Positions 16,583 to 25,390 of a DNA stretch of 49,458 nucleotides are shown here, in pieces. The position numbers were made by a program, and so were the translations under genes. Below the pieces are notes generated by a model that made no database searches, was not told the origin of the DNA, and saw nothing but the letters and a program-made list of their open reading frames with translations. The stretch comes from Deltaproteobacteria bacterium (lineage in GTDB: Bacteria; Desulfobacterota; DSM-4660; Desulfatiglandales; HGW-15): NCBI GenBank assembly GCA_016931115.1, contig JAFGFM010000041.1, positions 1-49,458 of the forward strand. The letters run 5' to 3'. How positions within the stretch are numbered: the stretch's first letter is position 1; the number at the start of each line of letters is the position of its first letter.

Positions 16583-18121
16583 TTATTTGGCCGGGGGTGC
16601 AATATTAACCCCCTTTACCTTGTCGTAGTTTTTTGCCAGTTCAAAATTTTTGATAGATGCAATATCAACCCCGGTAAAATCAGCCCCTCTTATATCTGCC
16701 CCCTCAAGATCCGCTCCGTTCATTTTCGCGTTTATAAGGAGGGCATTCTTCAGGTTGCTGTCTTTTAAAATTGCATTATCCAGTACTGTCCCGCCTAAAT
16801 CTGTACTGGATAAATCTGCCCCCTGAAAACTTGTTTTTGTCAGGTCGCACCCTGATAAAACAGCAAAACTCAAGTCAGCAAAACTGAAGTTCACCTCATT
16901 AAAAGATGATCCTGAAAACCGGGCCTTGCTCATTTTGATGCCGGTCATATTCAATCCATTAAGGTTGGCATTTTTAAGAAGGGCACCATTTAAGGTCGCA
17001 TTGTAAAAATTTATATCTTTTAATATTGCCCCCTCTAACAGGGCATTTGTCAAATCAGCTCCATCCAGTTTAGCATCCTCGATCTTTGCCCTGGTCAGGT
17101 CTGCGTTTCTAAGGTTGGCCCTGCTCAGATCAGACCCTGTCAGGTCTGCGGAGAACATAATCGCCCCGGTTAAAACTGCGCCTGAAAGATCCGCATTCTT
17201 TAAATCGACATTATTCATTTTAGCATTTTTAAACTCAGTTCCTTCAAGGCTTGAATCGGTAAGGATAGCATACTGGAGATCCGCATTATTAAATTTGGAA
17301 CCTCTGATAAAGGCATTACTTATATTGGCATAACTCAGGTCTGCGAAGTTAAGCTCTACCCTGTTCATTGAAATACCATGCATGTAGGCCCCGCCCAGAA
17401 GGGCGTAATCCATCTTTGATGATTCTATATTGGCATAACTCAGGTTTGCCTTTACAAGGAGGGTTCTGCCTTTCTCGGAGCCTTTCATGTTTATGTCATC
17501 CATCCTGGCAGTGCTCAGATTAACATTGGTCATGTTGGCGTTCACAAGTTTTACATCCAAGAGATATGCCCCGTGCATATCAGCCCTGTTAAGATCCGCA
17601 TTGGTCAAATCCGCTTTTATTAAAGAGAAGCTCAGGTTTGTATTGTTCATCACTATATTGGATAGATCGCTCTCCCTGATTATTCCATAACTTAAGTTTG
17701 CGTCTGAAAGATCCGCCCCTGTCATTATGGTTGAAATAAGGGCAACACATGTCATGTTTGCATTTCTTAAATCCGCCTTTGTGAAATTTGAGCTATCGGA
17801 TTTTGATCCGGTCATTTCTGCCTCTTGCAGATCGCTCTCACTCAAATCTGTAGCAATCAGAAGGGAATCTGCAAGTCTTGCTTTTTTCAGGATGGTTCCA
17901 TTCAATGATGAGTTATGAAGAGAGATTTTAGTTAAATCGGATCCTGTAAAATCCAGTTTACTTAAATCAACCTTTCGGAAGATGCTGCTTTTTTGAAGGG
18001 CCGCTGTCACATCACTTACTGTTAATTTTGTCAGTTGTGCTTCCGAAGCAGCAAAGAGCGGATGAACATTTACCATTGAAATAATAAAGATGGATATAAA
18101 AATCATGATCTTTTTTTTCAT
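16583..18121 (-). CDS. Secreted pentapeptide-repeat protein
   Basis: The protein is about 512 aa. It begins with a signal peptide (MKKKIMIFISIFIISM..., cleavage likely after LFA), then from about residue 45 to 490 consists of A(D/N)LXX pentapeptide repeats (for example ADLSGAVLTGAIMFSADL), forecasting a long right-handed quadrilateral beta-helix. The Met at 18121 is preferred over 18127 because AGGAG lies 6 bases upstream of it. Pentapeptide proteins act as DNA mimics, toxins or scaffolds, but an exported one of this length more likely has a structural or binding role in the periplasm. It lies 17 bases after the LysM lipoprotein gene and is probably co-transcribed with the kinase. Confidence 0.85.
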   Translation of the reverse strand: MKKKIMIFISIFIISMVNVHPLFAASEAQLTKLTVSDVTAALQKSSIFRKVDLSKLDFTGSDLTKISLHNSSLNGTILKKARLADSLLIATDLSESDLQEAEMTGSKSDSSNFTKADLRNANMTCVALISTIMTGADLSDANLSYGIIRESDLSNIVMNNTNLSFSLIKADLTNADLNRADMHGAYLLDVKLVNANMTNVNLSTARMDDINMKGSEKGRTLLVKANLSYANIESSKMDYALLGGAYMHGISMNRVELNFADLSYANISNAFIRGSKFNNADLQYAILTDSSLEGTEFKNAKMNNVDLKNADLSGAVLTGAIMFSADLTGSDLSRANLRNADLTRAKIEDAKLDGADLTNALLEGAILKDINFYNATLNGALLKNANLNGLNMTGIKMSKARFSGSSFNEVNFSFADLSFAVLSGCDLTKTSFQGADLSSTDLGGTVLDNAILKDSNLKNALLINAKMNGADLEGADIRGADFTGVDIASIKNFELAKNYDKVKGVNIAPPAK

Positions 18122-18138
18122 CTGCATCTCCTCTAAAT

Positions 18139-18603
18139 TTATTTGGGTCCAATCAGATCAAAATCTTCATCTTTTTTAGGCTGTGGTTTGGGTTTTGAAA
18201 CCGGGACCTTCTTTTCTTCTTCTTTTACCACGGGTTTGATTTCCTCTACAGGTTTGCTTTTTTGAATAAATTCGGCAATAAACTCTTCAGATAATGGATC
18301 TGTTGTCTTAAGCAGGTTTTCAGGAATAAATATCCTTGTGCCCGCCCCCATATTTTCATAATCCATATAGGGGTTGGCCTTTGCAATGGCCTCCCAGTTA
18401 TTCTCATCTTCCGTGTACCATTTTGAGATAATACGCACTGTTTCTTCAGGATATTTTACTGTATGGACATAGGGCGGCCTGCTTACAGTATCTGTTGGTT
18501 TATATACTGCTTCTGTTTTTTTCGCACCTGTCAGGTTACACCCGCTGCAAAACAATAAAATAACCCCTGATAATAAAAGGAACAGAGCTGATTTTCTGAC
18601 CAT
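18139..18603 (-). CDS. LysM-domain lipoprotein
   Basis: This 154-aa protein begins MVRKSALFLLLSGVILLFCSGC, a lipoprotein signal with the acylated Cys at 22. Residues about 48-95 form a LysM-like unit (VHTVKYPEETVRIISKWY...NWEAIAKANPYM...GTRIFIPENLL), which typically binds peptidoglycan. The tail is Lys/Pro/Glu-rich and probably extended. It is 23 bases after the kinase gene and 17 before the pentapeptide gene, so an envelope-anchored partner of those proteins is likely. LysM assignment is moderately sure because the unit is shorter than canonical. Confidence 0.78.
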   Translation of the reverse strand: MVRKSALFLLLSGVILLFCSGCNLTGAKKTEAVYKPTDTVSRPPYVHTVKYPEETVRIISKWYTEDENNWEAIAKANPYMDYENMGAGTRIFIPENLLKTTDPLSEEFIAEFIQKSKPVEEIKPVVKEEEKKVPVSKPKPQPKKDEDFDLIGPK

Positions 18604-18626
18604 AGTTGATATCCTTTTTTTCTTTT

Positions 18627-20528
18627 TTATTTTTTCAATGTTCCAAGCAGTTTTTTCGCGTTATTGTTTTCAGGATTAACTGCTATTGCCTTTTCCAGAT
18701 TCATTATGCATTCCTGGATATCGCCCATTTTTCTTTGAACAATCGCAAGATTATAGAGTGCTTCATCCAGAAATGGAGGAGAGAGGGCAACAACCCTGGC
18801 AAACATCTCCTCTGCCTTATTATAGTTTTTTTTGATTGCGTATATGTAGCCCAGATTAAAAAAGGCATTAGCCATCTGAGGATCAAGTTCTATAGCGGTC
18901 TGATATGAGGCAATTGCGCTGGTATAATCCTTCTGCTCTGTATATATGCGCCCCAATAGAAAATGGCCTTGGGGGCTGTCAGGATTCATTTTTACCGCTT
19001 TCAGCAGCAATGCCTTTGCCTTCTCAGGCATGTTCTCTGAAATGGTGGAGGCCTGCCCGACTAATGACTGAGAGTATAATTCAGATACCCTTTTTCCTTC
19101 CTGAGGCGCAGTTGCCAGAATTTCCTCAAAGACAATGGCCGCTTCAGCGAATTTTTCTGCGGTAAGAAGTGCAATACCCTCCTTTAATCCGGGAGAATCG
19201 GTATCGTGTGTTAGATCACCGGAATCGGATGACCCCTCCATCGAAATGACTTTTTCATGGTCGGATGCGGAGGAAGTGTTGCTGGCAGGTTTTGAAATCG
19301 GTCTAGAAACCTTTCCGGATGCATGCCCGGAAGCCGATTCATTGCTGGAAACCTTGAAACGGAAATAATTCAATATAGGTTCAGGCCTTTTTATAATAAC
19401 CAGCAATATAATTATTGATGCCATCAGAAACAGTACATAAATGGCAAACTTTGTTATCAGCTTTTTACTGTAGGGCAAATCTGCCTCAGAAAGAAGCAGA
19501 GTCTTTTCAGGCAGAAGATCGGACATCTCTGATAACTTCAGTGTGGGGCTGCTTTTTTCGCTGTTTTCTGTTTCGTAGGCCTCATCCTCATCAGCAGGCC
19601 CTTCACCAAAAAGTTTATTCATAAACCGGGCAAGGTTCCTGTAAGAAGGAATTATCGAAAGTCTGTGCATACACTTTTCAAGATCAGTCAGCATCTCTTC
19701 TGCCGATTGATACCGCTTTTCAGGATCTTTCTCCAAAGCCCTGTCAATGATCCTGCAAAGATCCTTCGGAAGCTCCCTGTTTACCTCCTGGGCAGGTCTG
19801 TATTCCGATTCAAGAACCTTGCTGAAGACGCTGTAGGTATTCTCTCCATCGAACATTCTTTCATGGGTAACCATTTCATAGAGCAGTATACCCATGGCAT
19901 ATATATCCGACCGGTGATCTATCTTTTCTCCCTTGGCCTGCTCCGGTGACATATATGTGATTTTACCCTTGATTGAGCCATGCTGGGTTTTATTAACCTG
20001 GGTAGCTGCCTTTGCAATACCAAAATCTATGATCTTTACCTGACCGTCATATGTTATAAAAACATTATGAGGGCCTATATCCCTGTGAATAATATTAAGG
20101 GGCTTGCCCTGGAAATCCTTAAGTTTATGAGCATAATCAAGCCCGGCGCAGACCTGGGTGGCAATGTAGAGCGCATTTCCAAGGCTCAGCAGTATTCCTT
20201 TTTCTTTATACTGCCTTGTGACAATTTTAAGATCCTTGCCATACAGATATTCCATTGCAATATAGTATGTATCATTCACACTTCCAAAATCATATATCTG
20301 TACGATATTGGGGTGCTGTAGAAACGCGGCAAGCTTGGCCTCATCGATAAAAGCCTTGATCAGGTTTGTCTCTTCAGCAAGATCCGGCAGGATTTTTTTA
20401 ATGGCGACAAGCTTCTCAAAACCTTCATAACCAGAGAGTTTAGCCAGGTACAGTTCTGCCATACCGCCCTGTGCAATCCGATTCAGCAGCTTATATTTCC
20501 CGAATTGTTGATCATCCAGACCAGGCAT
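18627..20528 (-). CDS. Membrane Ser/Thr protein kinase with C-terminal TPR domain
   Basis: This 633-aa protein has a bacterial Hanks-type kinase domain at residues 11-290: glycine loop IAQGGMAELY, Lys44 in VAIKK, HRD at 148-150 with IGPHN, DFG at 168-170 and SPEQAKG (APE-like). A single transmembrane segment lies at about 361-379, then a low-complexity Ser-rich linker, and at least four TPRs from about residue 445 to the end (for example GHFLLGRIYTEQKDY, AFFNLGYIYAIKKNY). The TPR region would lie outside the membrane, where Gram-positive PASTA kinases have their sensor. It is followed by a LysM lipoprotein and a secreted pentapeptide protein, and preceded by a PilZ gene. Confidence 0.9.
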   Translation of the reverse strand: MPGLDDQQFGKYKLLNRIAQGGMAELYLAKLSGYEGFEKLVAIKKILPDLAEETNLIKAFIDEAKLAAFLQHPNIVQIYDFGSVNDTYYIAMEYLYGKDLKIVTRQYKEKGILLSLGNALYIATQVCAGLDYAHKLKDFQGKPLNIIHRDIGPHNVFITYDGQVKIIDFGIAKAATQVNKTQHGSIKGKITYMSPEQAKGEKIDHRSDIYAMGILLYEMVTHERMFDGENTYSVFSKVLESEYRPAQEVNRELPKDLCRIIDRALEKDPEKRYQSAEEMLTDLEKCMHRLSIIPSYRNLARFMNKLFGEGPADEDEAYETENSEKSSPTLKLSEMSDLLPEKTLLLSEADLPYSKKLITKFAIYVLFLMASIIILLVIIKRPEPILNYFRFKVSSNESASGHASGKVSRPISKPASNTSSASDHEKVISMEGSSDSGDLTHDTDSPGLKEGIALLTAEKFAEAAIVFEEILATAPQEGKRVSELYSQSLVGQASTISENMPEKAKALLLKAVKMNPDSPQGHFLLGRIYTEQKDYTSAIASYQTAIELDPQMANAFFNLGYIYAIKKNYNKAEEMFARVVALSPPFLDEALYNLAIVQRKMGDIQECIMNLEKAIAVNPENNNAKKLLGTLKK

Positions 20529-20584
20529 ATGGAAAACCTTACATTAATAAATGCTTAATAACAAAATCATCCAGTTCCCTGATA

Positions 20585-20989
20585 TTACATCTCCAGTTTT
20601 TTCAGGTAGGCCTTTAGTTTAGCCTTTTCTTTTTCATTCAAATCAACAAACTGAACCCCGGCCCCCGTGTTATGGGAGTCTGCTCTTTCATAGTTATTAA
20701 CTATTTTTCCTTTAAAGGAGATGACATCTCCATCAAGCTCCATCTCAAAGTCAATTATTGATCCCACTGAAAAGGGCAGCTTTTTTTCTATGAAAAAACC
20801 GCTCATACTCAGATTCGACAACATATGATAATATCTTGAATTTTCATTAAGTTCTACAGCCCATATCTGTAAATTTAATCTGGGTTGCCTGCGCCTTTCA
20901 TCTTGAAATTTGGATCTGTTTTGACTCATATTTTTTCTCAGTCCTTTCTCCAAATTGACCTGTTTCAGGCAGGTTTCATACTCAGCCAT
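20585..20989 (-). CDS. PilZ-domain protein
   Basis: This 134-aa protein carries a PilZ fold from about residue 32: RRRQPR (the RxxxR c-di-GMP site) and NLSMSGFF (the D/NxSxxG site), followed by the PilZ beta-barrel to ATGAGVQFVDL-like GAGVQFVD. PilZ proteins bind cyclic di-GMP and alter partner proteins. Both binding motifs are intact, so nucleotide binding is likely. It is 56 bases upstream of the kinase gene, consistent with one operon. The start is either 20989 or the Met at 20929; the N-terminal extension lacks domain features. Confidence 0.8.
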   Translation of the reverse strand: MAEYETCLKQVNLEKGLRKNMSQNRSKFQDERRRQPRLNLQIWAVELNENSRYYHMLSNLSMSGFFIEKKLPFSVGSIIDFEMELDGDVISFKGKIVNNYERADSHNTGAGVQFVDLNEKEKAKLKAYLKKLEM

Positions 20990-21055
20990 CCCTAAGCGTT
21001 TTATTGATGGTCTGTAAAAGGCAGAGAATCTATAGCTTATGGCGAGAGGCTGGCA

Positions 21056-21079
21056 TGACAGATGGAAAATGCTCTGTCA
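21056..21079. promoter_or_regulatory. TGACAGA-N10-TCTGTCA inverted repeat upstream of the PilZ gene
   Basis: TGACAGA (21056-21062) and TCTGTCA (21073-21079) form a perfect 7-bp inverted repeat between moaA and the PilZ gene. The same half-sites recur in the longer inverted repeat upstream of aconitase (29776-29808). It could be an operator or a weak moaA hairpin. Confidence 0.4.
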
Positions 21080-21091
21080 AAATAAACCTCA

Positions 21092-22099
21092 TCACCCGCC
21101 GATGCTTGACATCTGCCTTGTACAGCTCCTTTGCCCCTGATTTTGAAGATTATGCCTTTCAGGTTTTTCATGGATGGCCTTTTCTATAAGAGCAATTATC
21201 TCTTCATCATTCTTGCCTTCACGTAAAAGAGGCATAGCGTCTAACTCTGTCTCTGAAAAGAGGCAACTCCTCAGGTGTCCATCAGCAGTAAGCCTCAGTC
21301 GGTTACATACATCACAGAAGTGGTTACTGAGCGCGCCTATAAGGCCAATCTCACCCTTTGCATTTTCTATTTTATAACGCTGCGCAGGGCCGTCCAGGCT
21401 GTTTCTCCTTTCTATGGAGACAAGAGGGCCGACATTCTGTAACCGCTCGTATATCTCAAGTATTGAAATGAATTTATCAGAGTTCCAGTTGTTGCCCCCT
21501 ATGGGCATCTGCTCGATAAACCTGATATGATATGGTTTTTCAAGTGTAAGTCTTCCAAATGCCTCTATCTCATCATCATTTATCCCCTTTATGGCAACAA
21601 CGTTCAGTTTTATGGGCGCAAAACCCAGCCGTTCCGCCTCCTGGATACCTTCCCATACCTGGTGAAAATAATCACGACCTGTTATCATTTTAAACTTTTC
21701 AGGCTTGAGTGAATCAAGGCTGATATTGAGCCGGGTGACTCCGCATGCCTTAATCTCCGCTGCATATTGCTTTAAGAGCACACCGTTAGTGGTAATAGAT
21801 ATCTCTTCAAGCCCCTCTATTTCACTCATGCTCTTTAAAAAATCAGTAAAGCCCTTGCGGACAAGGGGCTCGCCCCCTGTAAGCCTTACCTTGCGGATGC
21901 CCCTGTAGGTGGCAAGCTGAACAATCCTTAATATCTCTTCATAGGAGAGGATTTTATCATGCGGTAAAAATTCGATCCCATCTTCGGGCATGCAGTACAT
22001 ACACCTGAGATTGCAACGGTCTGTTATGGAAAGCCTCAGGTAGTTTATTTTTCGGTTGTTGCTGTCAACCATCATAATTCTGTTCATAATGCTGATCAA
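21092..22099 (-). CDS. moaA: GTP 3',8-cyclase MoaA
   Basis: This 335-aa radical SAM enzyme catalyses the first step of molybdopterin synthesis with MoaC. The N-terminal cluster is ITDRCNLRCMYCMP (C29, C33, C36), the C-terminal cluster is in CDVCNRLRLTADGHLRSC, and the protein ends in Gly-Gly, as MoaA needs. RLTGGEPLVRKG is the GGEP motif. Making molybdopterin is consistent with the Mo/W-type Fwd encoded upstream. The start is uncertain because Mets lie at 22099, 22087, 22075 and 22072 with no clear ribosome-binding site. It is 18 bases downstream of the HD-domain gene. Confidence 0.93.
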   Translation of the reverse strand: MISIMNRIMMVDSNNRKINYLRLSITDRCNLRCMYCMPEDGIEFLPHDKILSYEEILRIVQLATYRGIRKVRLTGGEPLVRKGFTDFLKSMSEIEGLEEISITTNGVLLKQYAAEIKACGVTRLNISLDSLKPEKFKMITGRDYFHQVWEGIQEAERLGFAPIKLNVVAIKGINDDEIEAFGRLTLEKPYHIRFIEQMPIGGNNWNSDKFISILEIYERLQNVGPLVSIERRNSLDGPAQRYKIENAKGEIGLIGALSNHFCDVCNRLRLTADGHLRSCLFSETELDAMPLLREGKNDEEIIALIEKAIHEKPERHNLQNQGQRSCTRQMSSIGG

Positions 22100-22117
22100 C
22101 CTGTCTGTTAATAATTT

Positions 22118-23155
22118 TTAAAACAACGTCCCCTGCCTGCCATCCAGCAGAGGCTGAGGCGCTGATTCATACTCCAGCGGCTTTATCCTCTCCTTCAGGA
22201 GATACCGCTCAAACATCCTATTAAACTCTGTCCATGACCCCTCGGTTTTGTCCTTTGCAATGATCCTTGCTATGCCATTAACCTTGGCATCAAGGTCATC
22301 CACAAAATGCAGGACAAATGCCTCTATAAATTTGGGCTTTTTGGGTGAGCCAAACTCATACTCACCATGGTGACTCAAGATCATATGCTTGAGGAAAAGC
22401 GCGGTTTGAGCCGGGAATTTCTTTAAGGCCATTAGCTTTTCTTCAAGCATTAACACACCCATAACGAGGTGGCCTAGAAGTCTTCCCTCATCAGAGTAAT
22501 CTACCACTTTCTCACATGTAAACTCCCTGATTTTACCTATGTCATGAAGAAAGGCCCCTGTTACAAGTAGGTCCGCGTCCAGTTCAGGATACTGCATGCA
22601 CACCTGTTTTGCCATGCGGCACACTGAGAGGGTATGTTCAAGCAGCCCACCTATATAACTGTGATGGAAATTCTTTGCAGCAGGCGCCTCCCTGAACCTT
22701 GTGATAAAACTGTGATCAGATAAAAATAAGTTTATCAGGTCCCTCATGTCAGGGTTTTTTATACCCCGCACAATCCCTTTAAGCTCCTTGATCATGCCCA
22801 GGGGGTCATTGGGTGTGGCCTCAAGAAATATGGAAGGGTCATCACACCTGGTTTGGGAAAGCCCTGATAGTGTAAGCTGCACCTGGTTCCTGTATAAAAC
22901 CGCTTTTCCTGTAACCGCAATAATATCCCCCTCTTTAAAAAGGGAGCCAAGCCCCTCTGCGTTATCCCATACCCTTGCCTCTATATCACCCGTCTTATCA
23001 GAGAGGGTCAGGCTCAGAAAGGTTGCACCTGTCTTGGTCTGACCCGCCTTTTTGACCCTGACCATGTAGATATCATTTACAGGGGTATCCTCTTTTATAT
23101 CCTTAACCCAGAGGTGATCACCTGCAGGGGTCACCTGCTTTTCCTCATTAGTCAT
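22118..23155 (-). CDS. HD-domain protein with OB fold, YhaM-like 3'-5' exoribonuclease
   Basis: This about 345-aa protein has an N-terminal OB-fold nucleic-acid binding region (VKKAGQTKTGATFLSLTLSDKTG, ARVWDNAEG) and then an HD domain (HHSYIGGLLEHTLSV, AFLHDIGKI, HHGEYEFGSPK), the layout of YhaM-type exonucleases. The frame could extend to 23200, but the Met at 23155 begins MTNEEK in ATGACTAA, overlapping the aldolase stop by 8 bases, and is preferred. It may trim RNA or DNA 3' ends in the cytoplasm. It lies between fba and moaA with no functional link seen. Confidence 0.82.
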   Translation of the reverse strand: MTNEEKQVTPAGDHLWVKDIKEDTPVNDIYMVRVKKAGQTKTGATFLSLTLSDKTGDIEARVWDNAEGLGSLFKEGDIIAVTGKAVLYRNQVQLTLSGLSQTRCDDPSIFLEATPNDPLGMIKELKGIVRGIKNPDMRDLINLFLSDHSFITRFREAPAAKNFHHSYIGGLLEHTLSVCRMAKQVCMQYPELDADLLVTGAFLHDIGKIREFTCEKVVDYSDEGRLLGHLVMGVLMLEEKLMALKKFPAQTALFLKHMILSHHGEYEFGSPKKPKFIEAFVLHFVDDLDAKVNGIARIIAKDKTEGSWTEFNRMFERYLLKERIKPLEYESAPQPLLDGRQGTLF

Positions 23156-24431
23156 CAAAATTTCCTTCAGGGCCTTTGGCTGAGGAGATATCTGCTGCAC
23201 GCTTCCTGATCTTTTCCTCTGTCCATTCAGCAGGGTTTTCTATGGGTTTTGCCTTTGGCCCGAGGTTGTATGACCCGGCCTTAATTATGGCATCTATTGC
23301 AAGGGGCGCTGTATCCTTTGCGTTAAAGACATTTACCAGAAGATCATATACGAAATCCTCCACACCCTTTGCCATCCTCTCCCTGTACTCCTTTGCCTGT
23401 CCAAGTATCTTGTTTTCAAAGGGGAGATTCAGTTTTTTATAATCACCTGCCTTTAAAGACTTGGACTTGGCATATTCAACCATTTCATTCCAGAGTGCAT
23501 CAGAGAGGCCATCAGTGGGCACCTTTACAAACTCCTTGTTTTCATCCAGATAGGCATTGCCATATTCGTTAACCTTTACGCCCCATGAGATCATCTGGAG
23601 GGCTGTTGCCACGTTTGCCTTTGTTGTTGCTGTCTCTGCCGCTATCTTCCTGAGCCTGTCAGAGTTATTGCCTGATGTGCCGTGCTGTGCCCCGGAGATC
23701 TTGTAGGGGGCGAGAGCCTTATGGATATCGGCTGTCAAATCTAGCTGGATACCTGCATCGCTTGCCTCTATGCCGTGGGTTGTGCCGTTATTGAGTGCGA
23801 TCCAGTCAGGTGAAATGCCGTGTGCATTCAGCCCCTGGATAAGAAACTTTGCCTCGGCAACTGTTGAGAGACCCTCCTTGCCCTTGATCTCACCCACCTC
23901 TGTCTCATAACCTGCCCATTGGGGGATATAGGGGTTTAGGGTAATATTTGCCAGCAGGTTTTCATCATCAGGCATATGGGATGCATCAATAGCTATGGAT
24001 GTCATGCCCGCATCAAACATGCTCGGTATCTCGGTTTTTGCAATCTCTATATCCTTGGCCGATTTTATACCATAATGGTCTGCATGGATGGCTACAGGTA
24101 TGGTGATATTAAGTTCATTACATATATCATCCACAAACCTTGCAAGGTTCCAGAAGGTCACGGCGCAATATGAGCTTGAGCCGCCTTCGGACTTTGCAAT
24201 CTCAATGATGATCGCTGCGTTTGCCTTCTGGGCAGCCATAAGTGTGCCCACTATTACTGGAAGGCTCCTTCCGTTTGCCGCTATGGTCATTGCCTTGCCC
24301 TTTACCATGAGCGCTCTGTCTATCACCTTGCCGCTTACAATAAGTGCCCTTGAGTTGGGGAATAATTTCTTTATGTTTGGGGGCCTGCCTATTTCCAATG
24401 CCTTTTCAAAAGCCTTGCTCTGATCAGCCAT
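23148..24431 (-). CDS. fba: Class II fructose-bisphosphate aldolase (long form)
   Basis: The product is 427 aa, longer than classical class II aldolase (about 350) but matching a long bacterial subtype. Zinc-site blocks are IPVAIHADHYG, EVGEIKGKEG and SGAQHGTSGNNSDR; ALNNGTTHGIE fits the substrate-binding loop. It would split or form fructose-1,6-bisphosphate in glycolysis/gluconeogenesis. The Met at 24431 is chosen because GGAGG lies 5 bases upstream, inside the longer open frame that starts at 24443. It overlaps the HD-domain gene by 8 bases and is probably first in an operon fba-HD-moaA. A tagatose-bisphosphate aldolase is a less likely alternative. Confidence 0.82.
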   Translation of the reverse strand: MADQSKAFEKALEIGRPPNIKKLFPNSRALIVSGKVIDRALMVKGKAMTIAANGRSLPVIVGTLMAAQKANAAIIIEIAKSEGGSSSYCAVTFWNLARFVDDICNELNITIPVAIHADHYGIKSAKDIEIAKTEIPSMFDAGMTSIAIDASHMPDDENLLANITLNPYIPQWAGYETEVGEIKGKEGLSTVAEAKFLIQGLNAHGISPDWIALNNGTTHGIEASDAGIQLDLTADIHKALAPYKISGAQHGTSGNNSDRLRKIAAETATTKANVATALQMISWGVKVNEYGNAYLDENKEFVKVPTDGLSDALWNEMVEYAKSKSLKAGDYKKLNLPFENKILGQAKEYRERMAKGVEDFVYDLLVNVFNAKDTAPLAIDAIIKAGSYNLGPKAKPIENPAEWTEEKIRKRAADISSAKGPEGNFDD

Positions 24432-24551
24432 CATATCCTCCATGTTTAGTTAATATTTGAATATTGTTGATTAATTTACTAAACCGCCATAAAAATGCAT
24501 ATTAATAAAAACGCGGGTAGAATATAATATTATGATACCAATTGTCCACAA

Positions 24552-24821
24552 TTGATTAATAAAGGAGATATATATATAGATATCCAGCTTGTACTGTCCG
24601 GCACAGATAATATGGGATGGAAACCCTTAAAAGGATGTAAACGCCCGGCATCAGGCTTTGACATGGATGAGGACATAGGGTTTTTCAATGATGGGCCGGA
24701 TGTTTTTATCCCTGTACGACCGGGCTATTTTGTGATCTTTACCCCAGACGATGCACACATGCCCCTTATTGGTGAGGGGGAACTCCACAAGATAGTAATA
24801 AAAATTGCCGCTGAAGAGTAA
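24552..24821 (+). pseudogene. YhcH/YjgK/YiaL-family remnant lacking its N-terminal part
   Basis: The frame of 89 codons starts only at a TTG. YIDIQLVLSGTDNMGWKPL and PGYFVIFTPDDAHMPLIG are hallmarks of the YhcH/YjgK/YiaL (EbgC-like) cupin family, proteins of about 150 aa involved in sugar metabolism. The first about 60 residues are missing and the sequence upstream (24444-24551) has no matching codons. It is therefore probably a decayed remnant, though an RBS-like AAAGGAGATATAT happens to lie within the start. The C-terminus, VIKIAAEE, looks intact. Confidence 0.65.
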
Positions 24822-24846
24822 GGAGGTAACTTGTTTCTTAAAAGTG

Positions 24847-25374
24847 TTATCCAGGTGTGATTTTTTGAGCTACAATCCCGGCAACCGCTTTTTCTTCTCC
24901 CATAATACCCTCATGGTACCTGAGCACCCTGAAACCCATGAACAGTTCAAGAAGCTCATTATGGTTAAGGAGATGGTCAGGATTTTTTGGTTTACCAAAC
25001 TGTGCCTGATCAACAATATAGGTCTCATATACTATAATGCCCCCCTGTCGAAGACCTTCTCTTATAAATGGAAAGAGAGACCTCTGAAGGTAGTTAAAGC
25101 AGATAATAACATCATAGGCATGCTTCATGATAAATGGCATTTTTTCCAGGTCGACGAGCAGTGCTGTTATATTGACCCCCTTTTCACTGGCCAGTTCATT
25201 TGCCATGCTGATAGCATCCTGTGAGTTATCTATCCCCTCAACATCAAACCCCTTCTGTGCAAGATACACGGAGTTTCTCCCCTCTCCCATTGCTATATCA
25301 AGCACCTTTCCCTTTGGAAGGAGAAGGATATTTTCAACCAGAAATTCTGATGGTGTATTGTTGTGGGTATGCAT
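24847..25374 (-). CDS. Class I SAM-dependent methyltransferase
   Basis: This 175-aa protein has motif I as LDIAMGEGRNSVYLA (canonical GxGxG-like AMGEGRN, typical of TehB/UbiE-like enzymes), acidic motif VEGIDNSQDA and DVIICFNYLQR as motif IV. The substrate is unknown; small TehB-like enzymes can act on metalloid oxyanions or small thiols. It is 16 bases downstream of the FAD oxidoreductase and probably co-transcribed with it. Confidence 0.85.
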   Translation of the reverse strand: MHTHNNTPSEFLVENILLLPKGKVLDIAMGEGRNSVYLAQKGFDVEGIDNSQDAISMANELASEKGVNITALLVDLEKMPFIMKHAYDVIICFNYLQRSLFPFIREGLRQGGIIVYETYIVDQAQFGKPKNPDHLLNHNELLELFMGFRVLRYHEGIMGEEKAVAGIVAQKITPG

Positions 25375-25390
25375 GATTTTTGTCCTTTAT

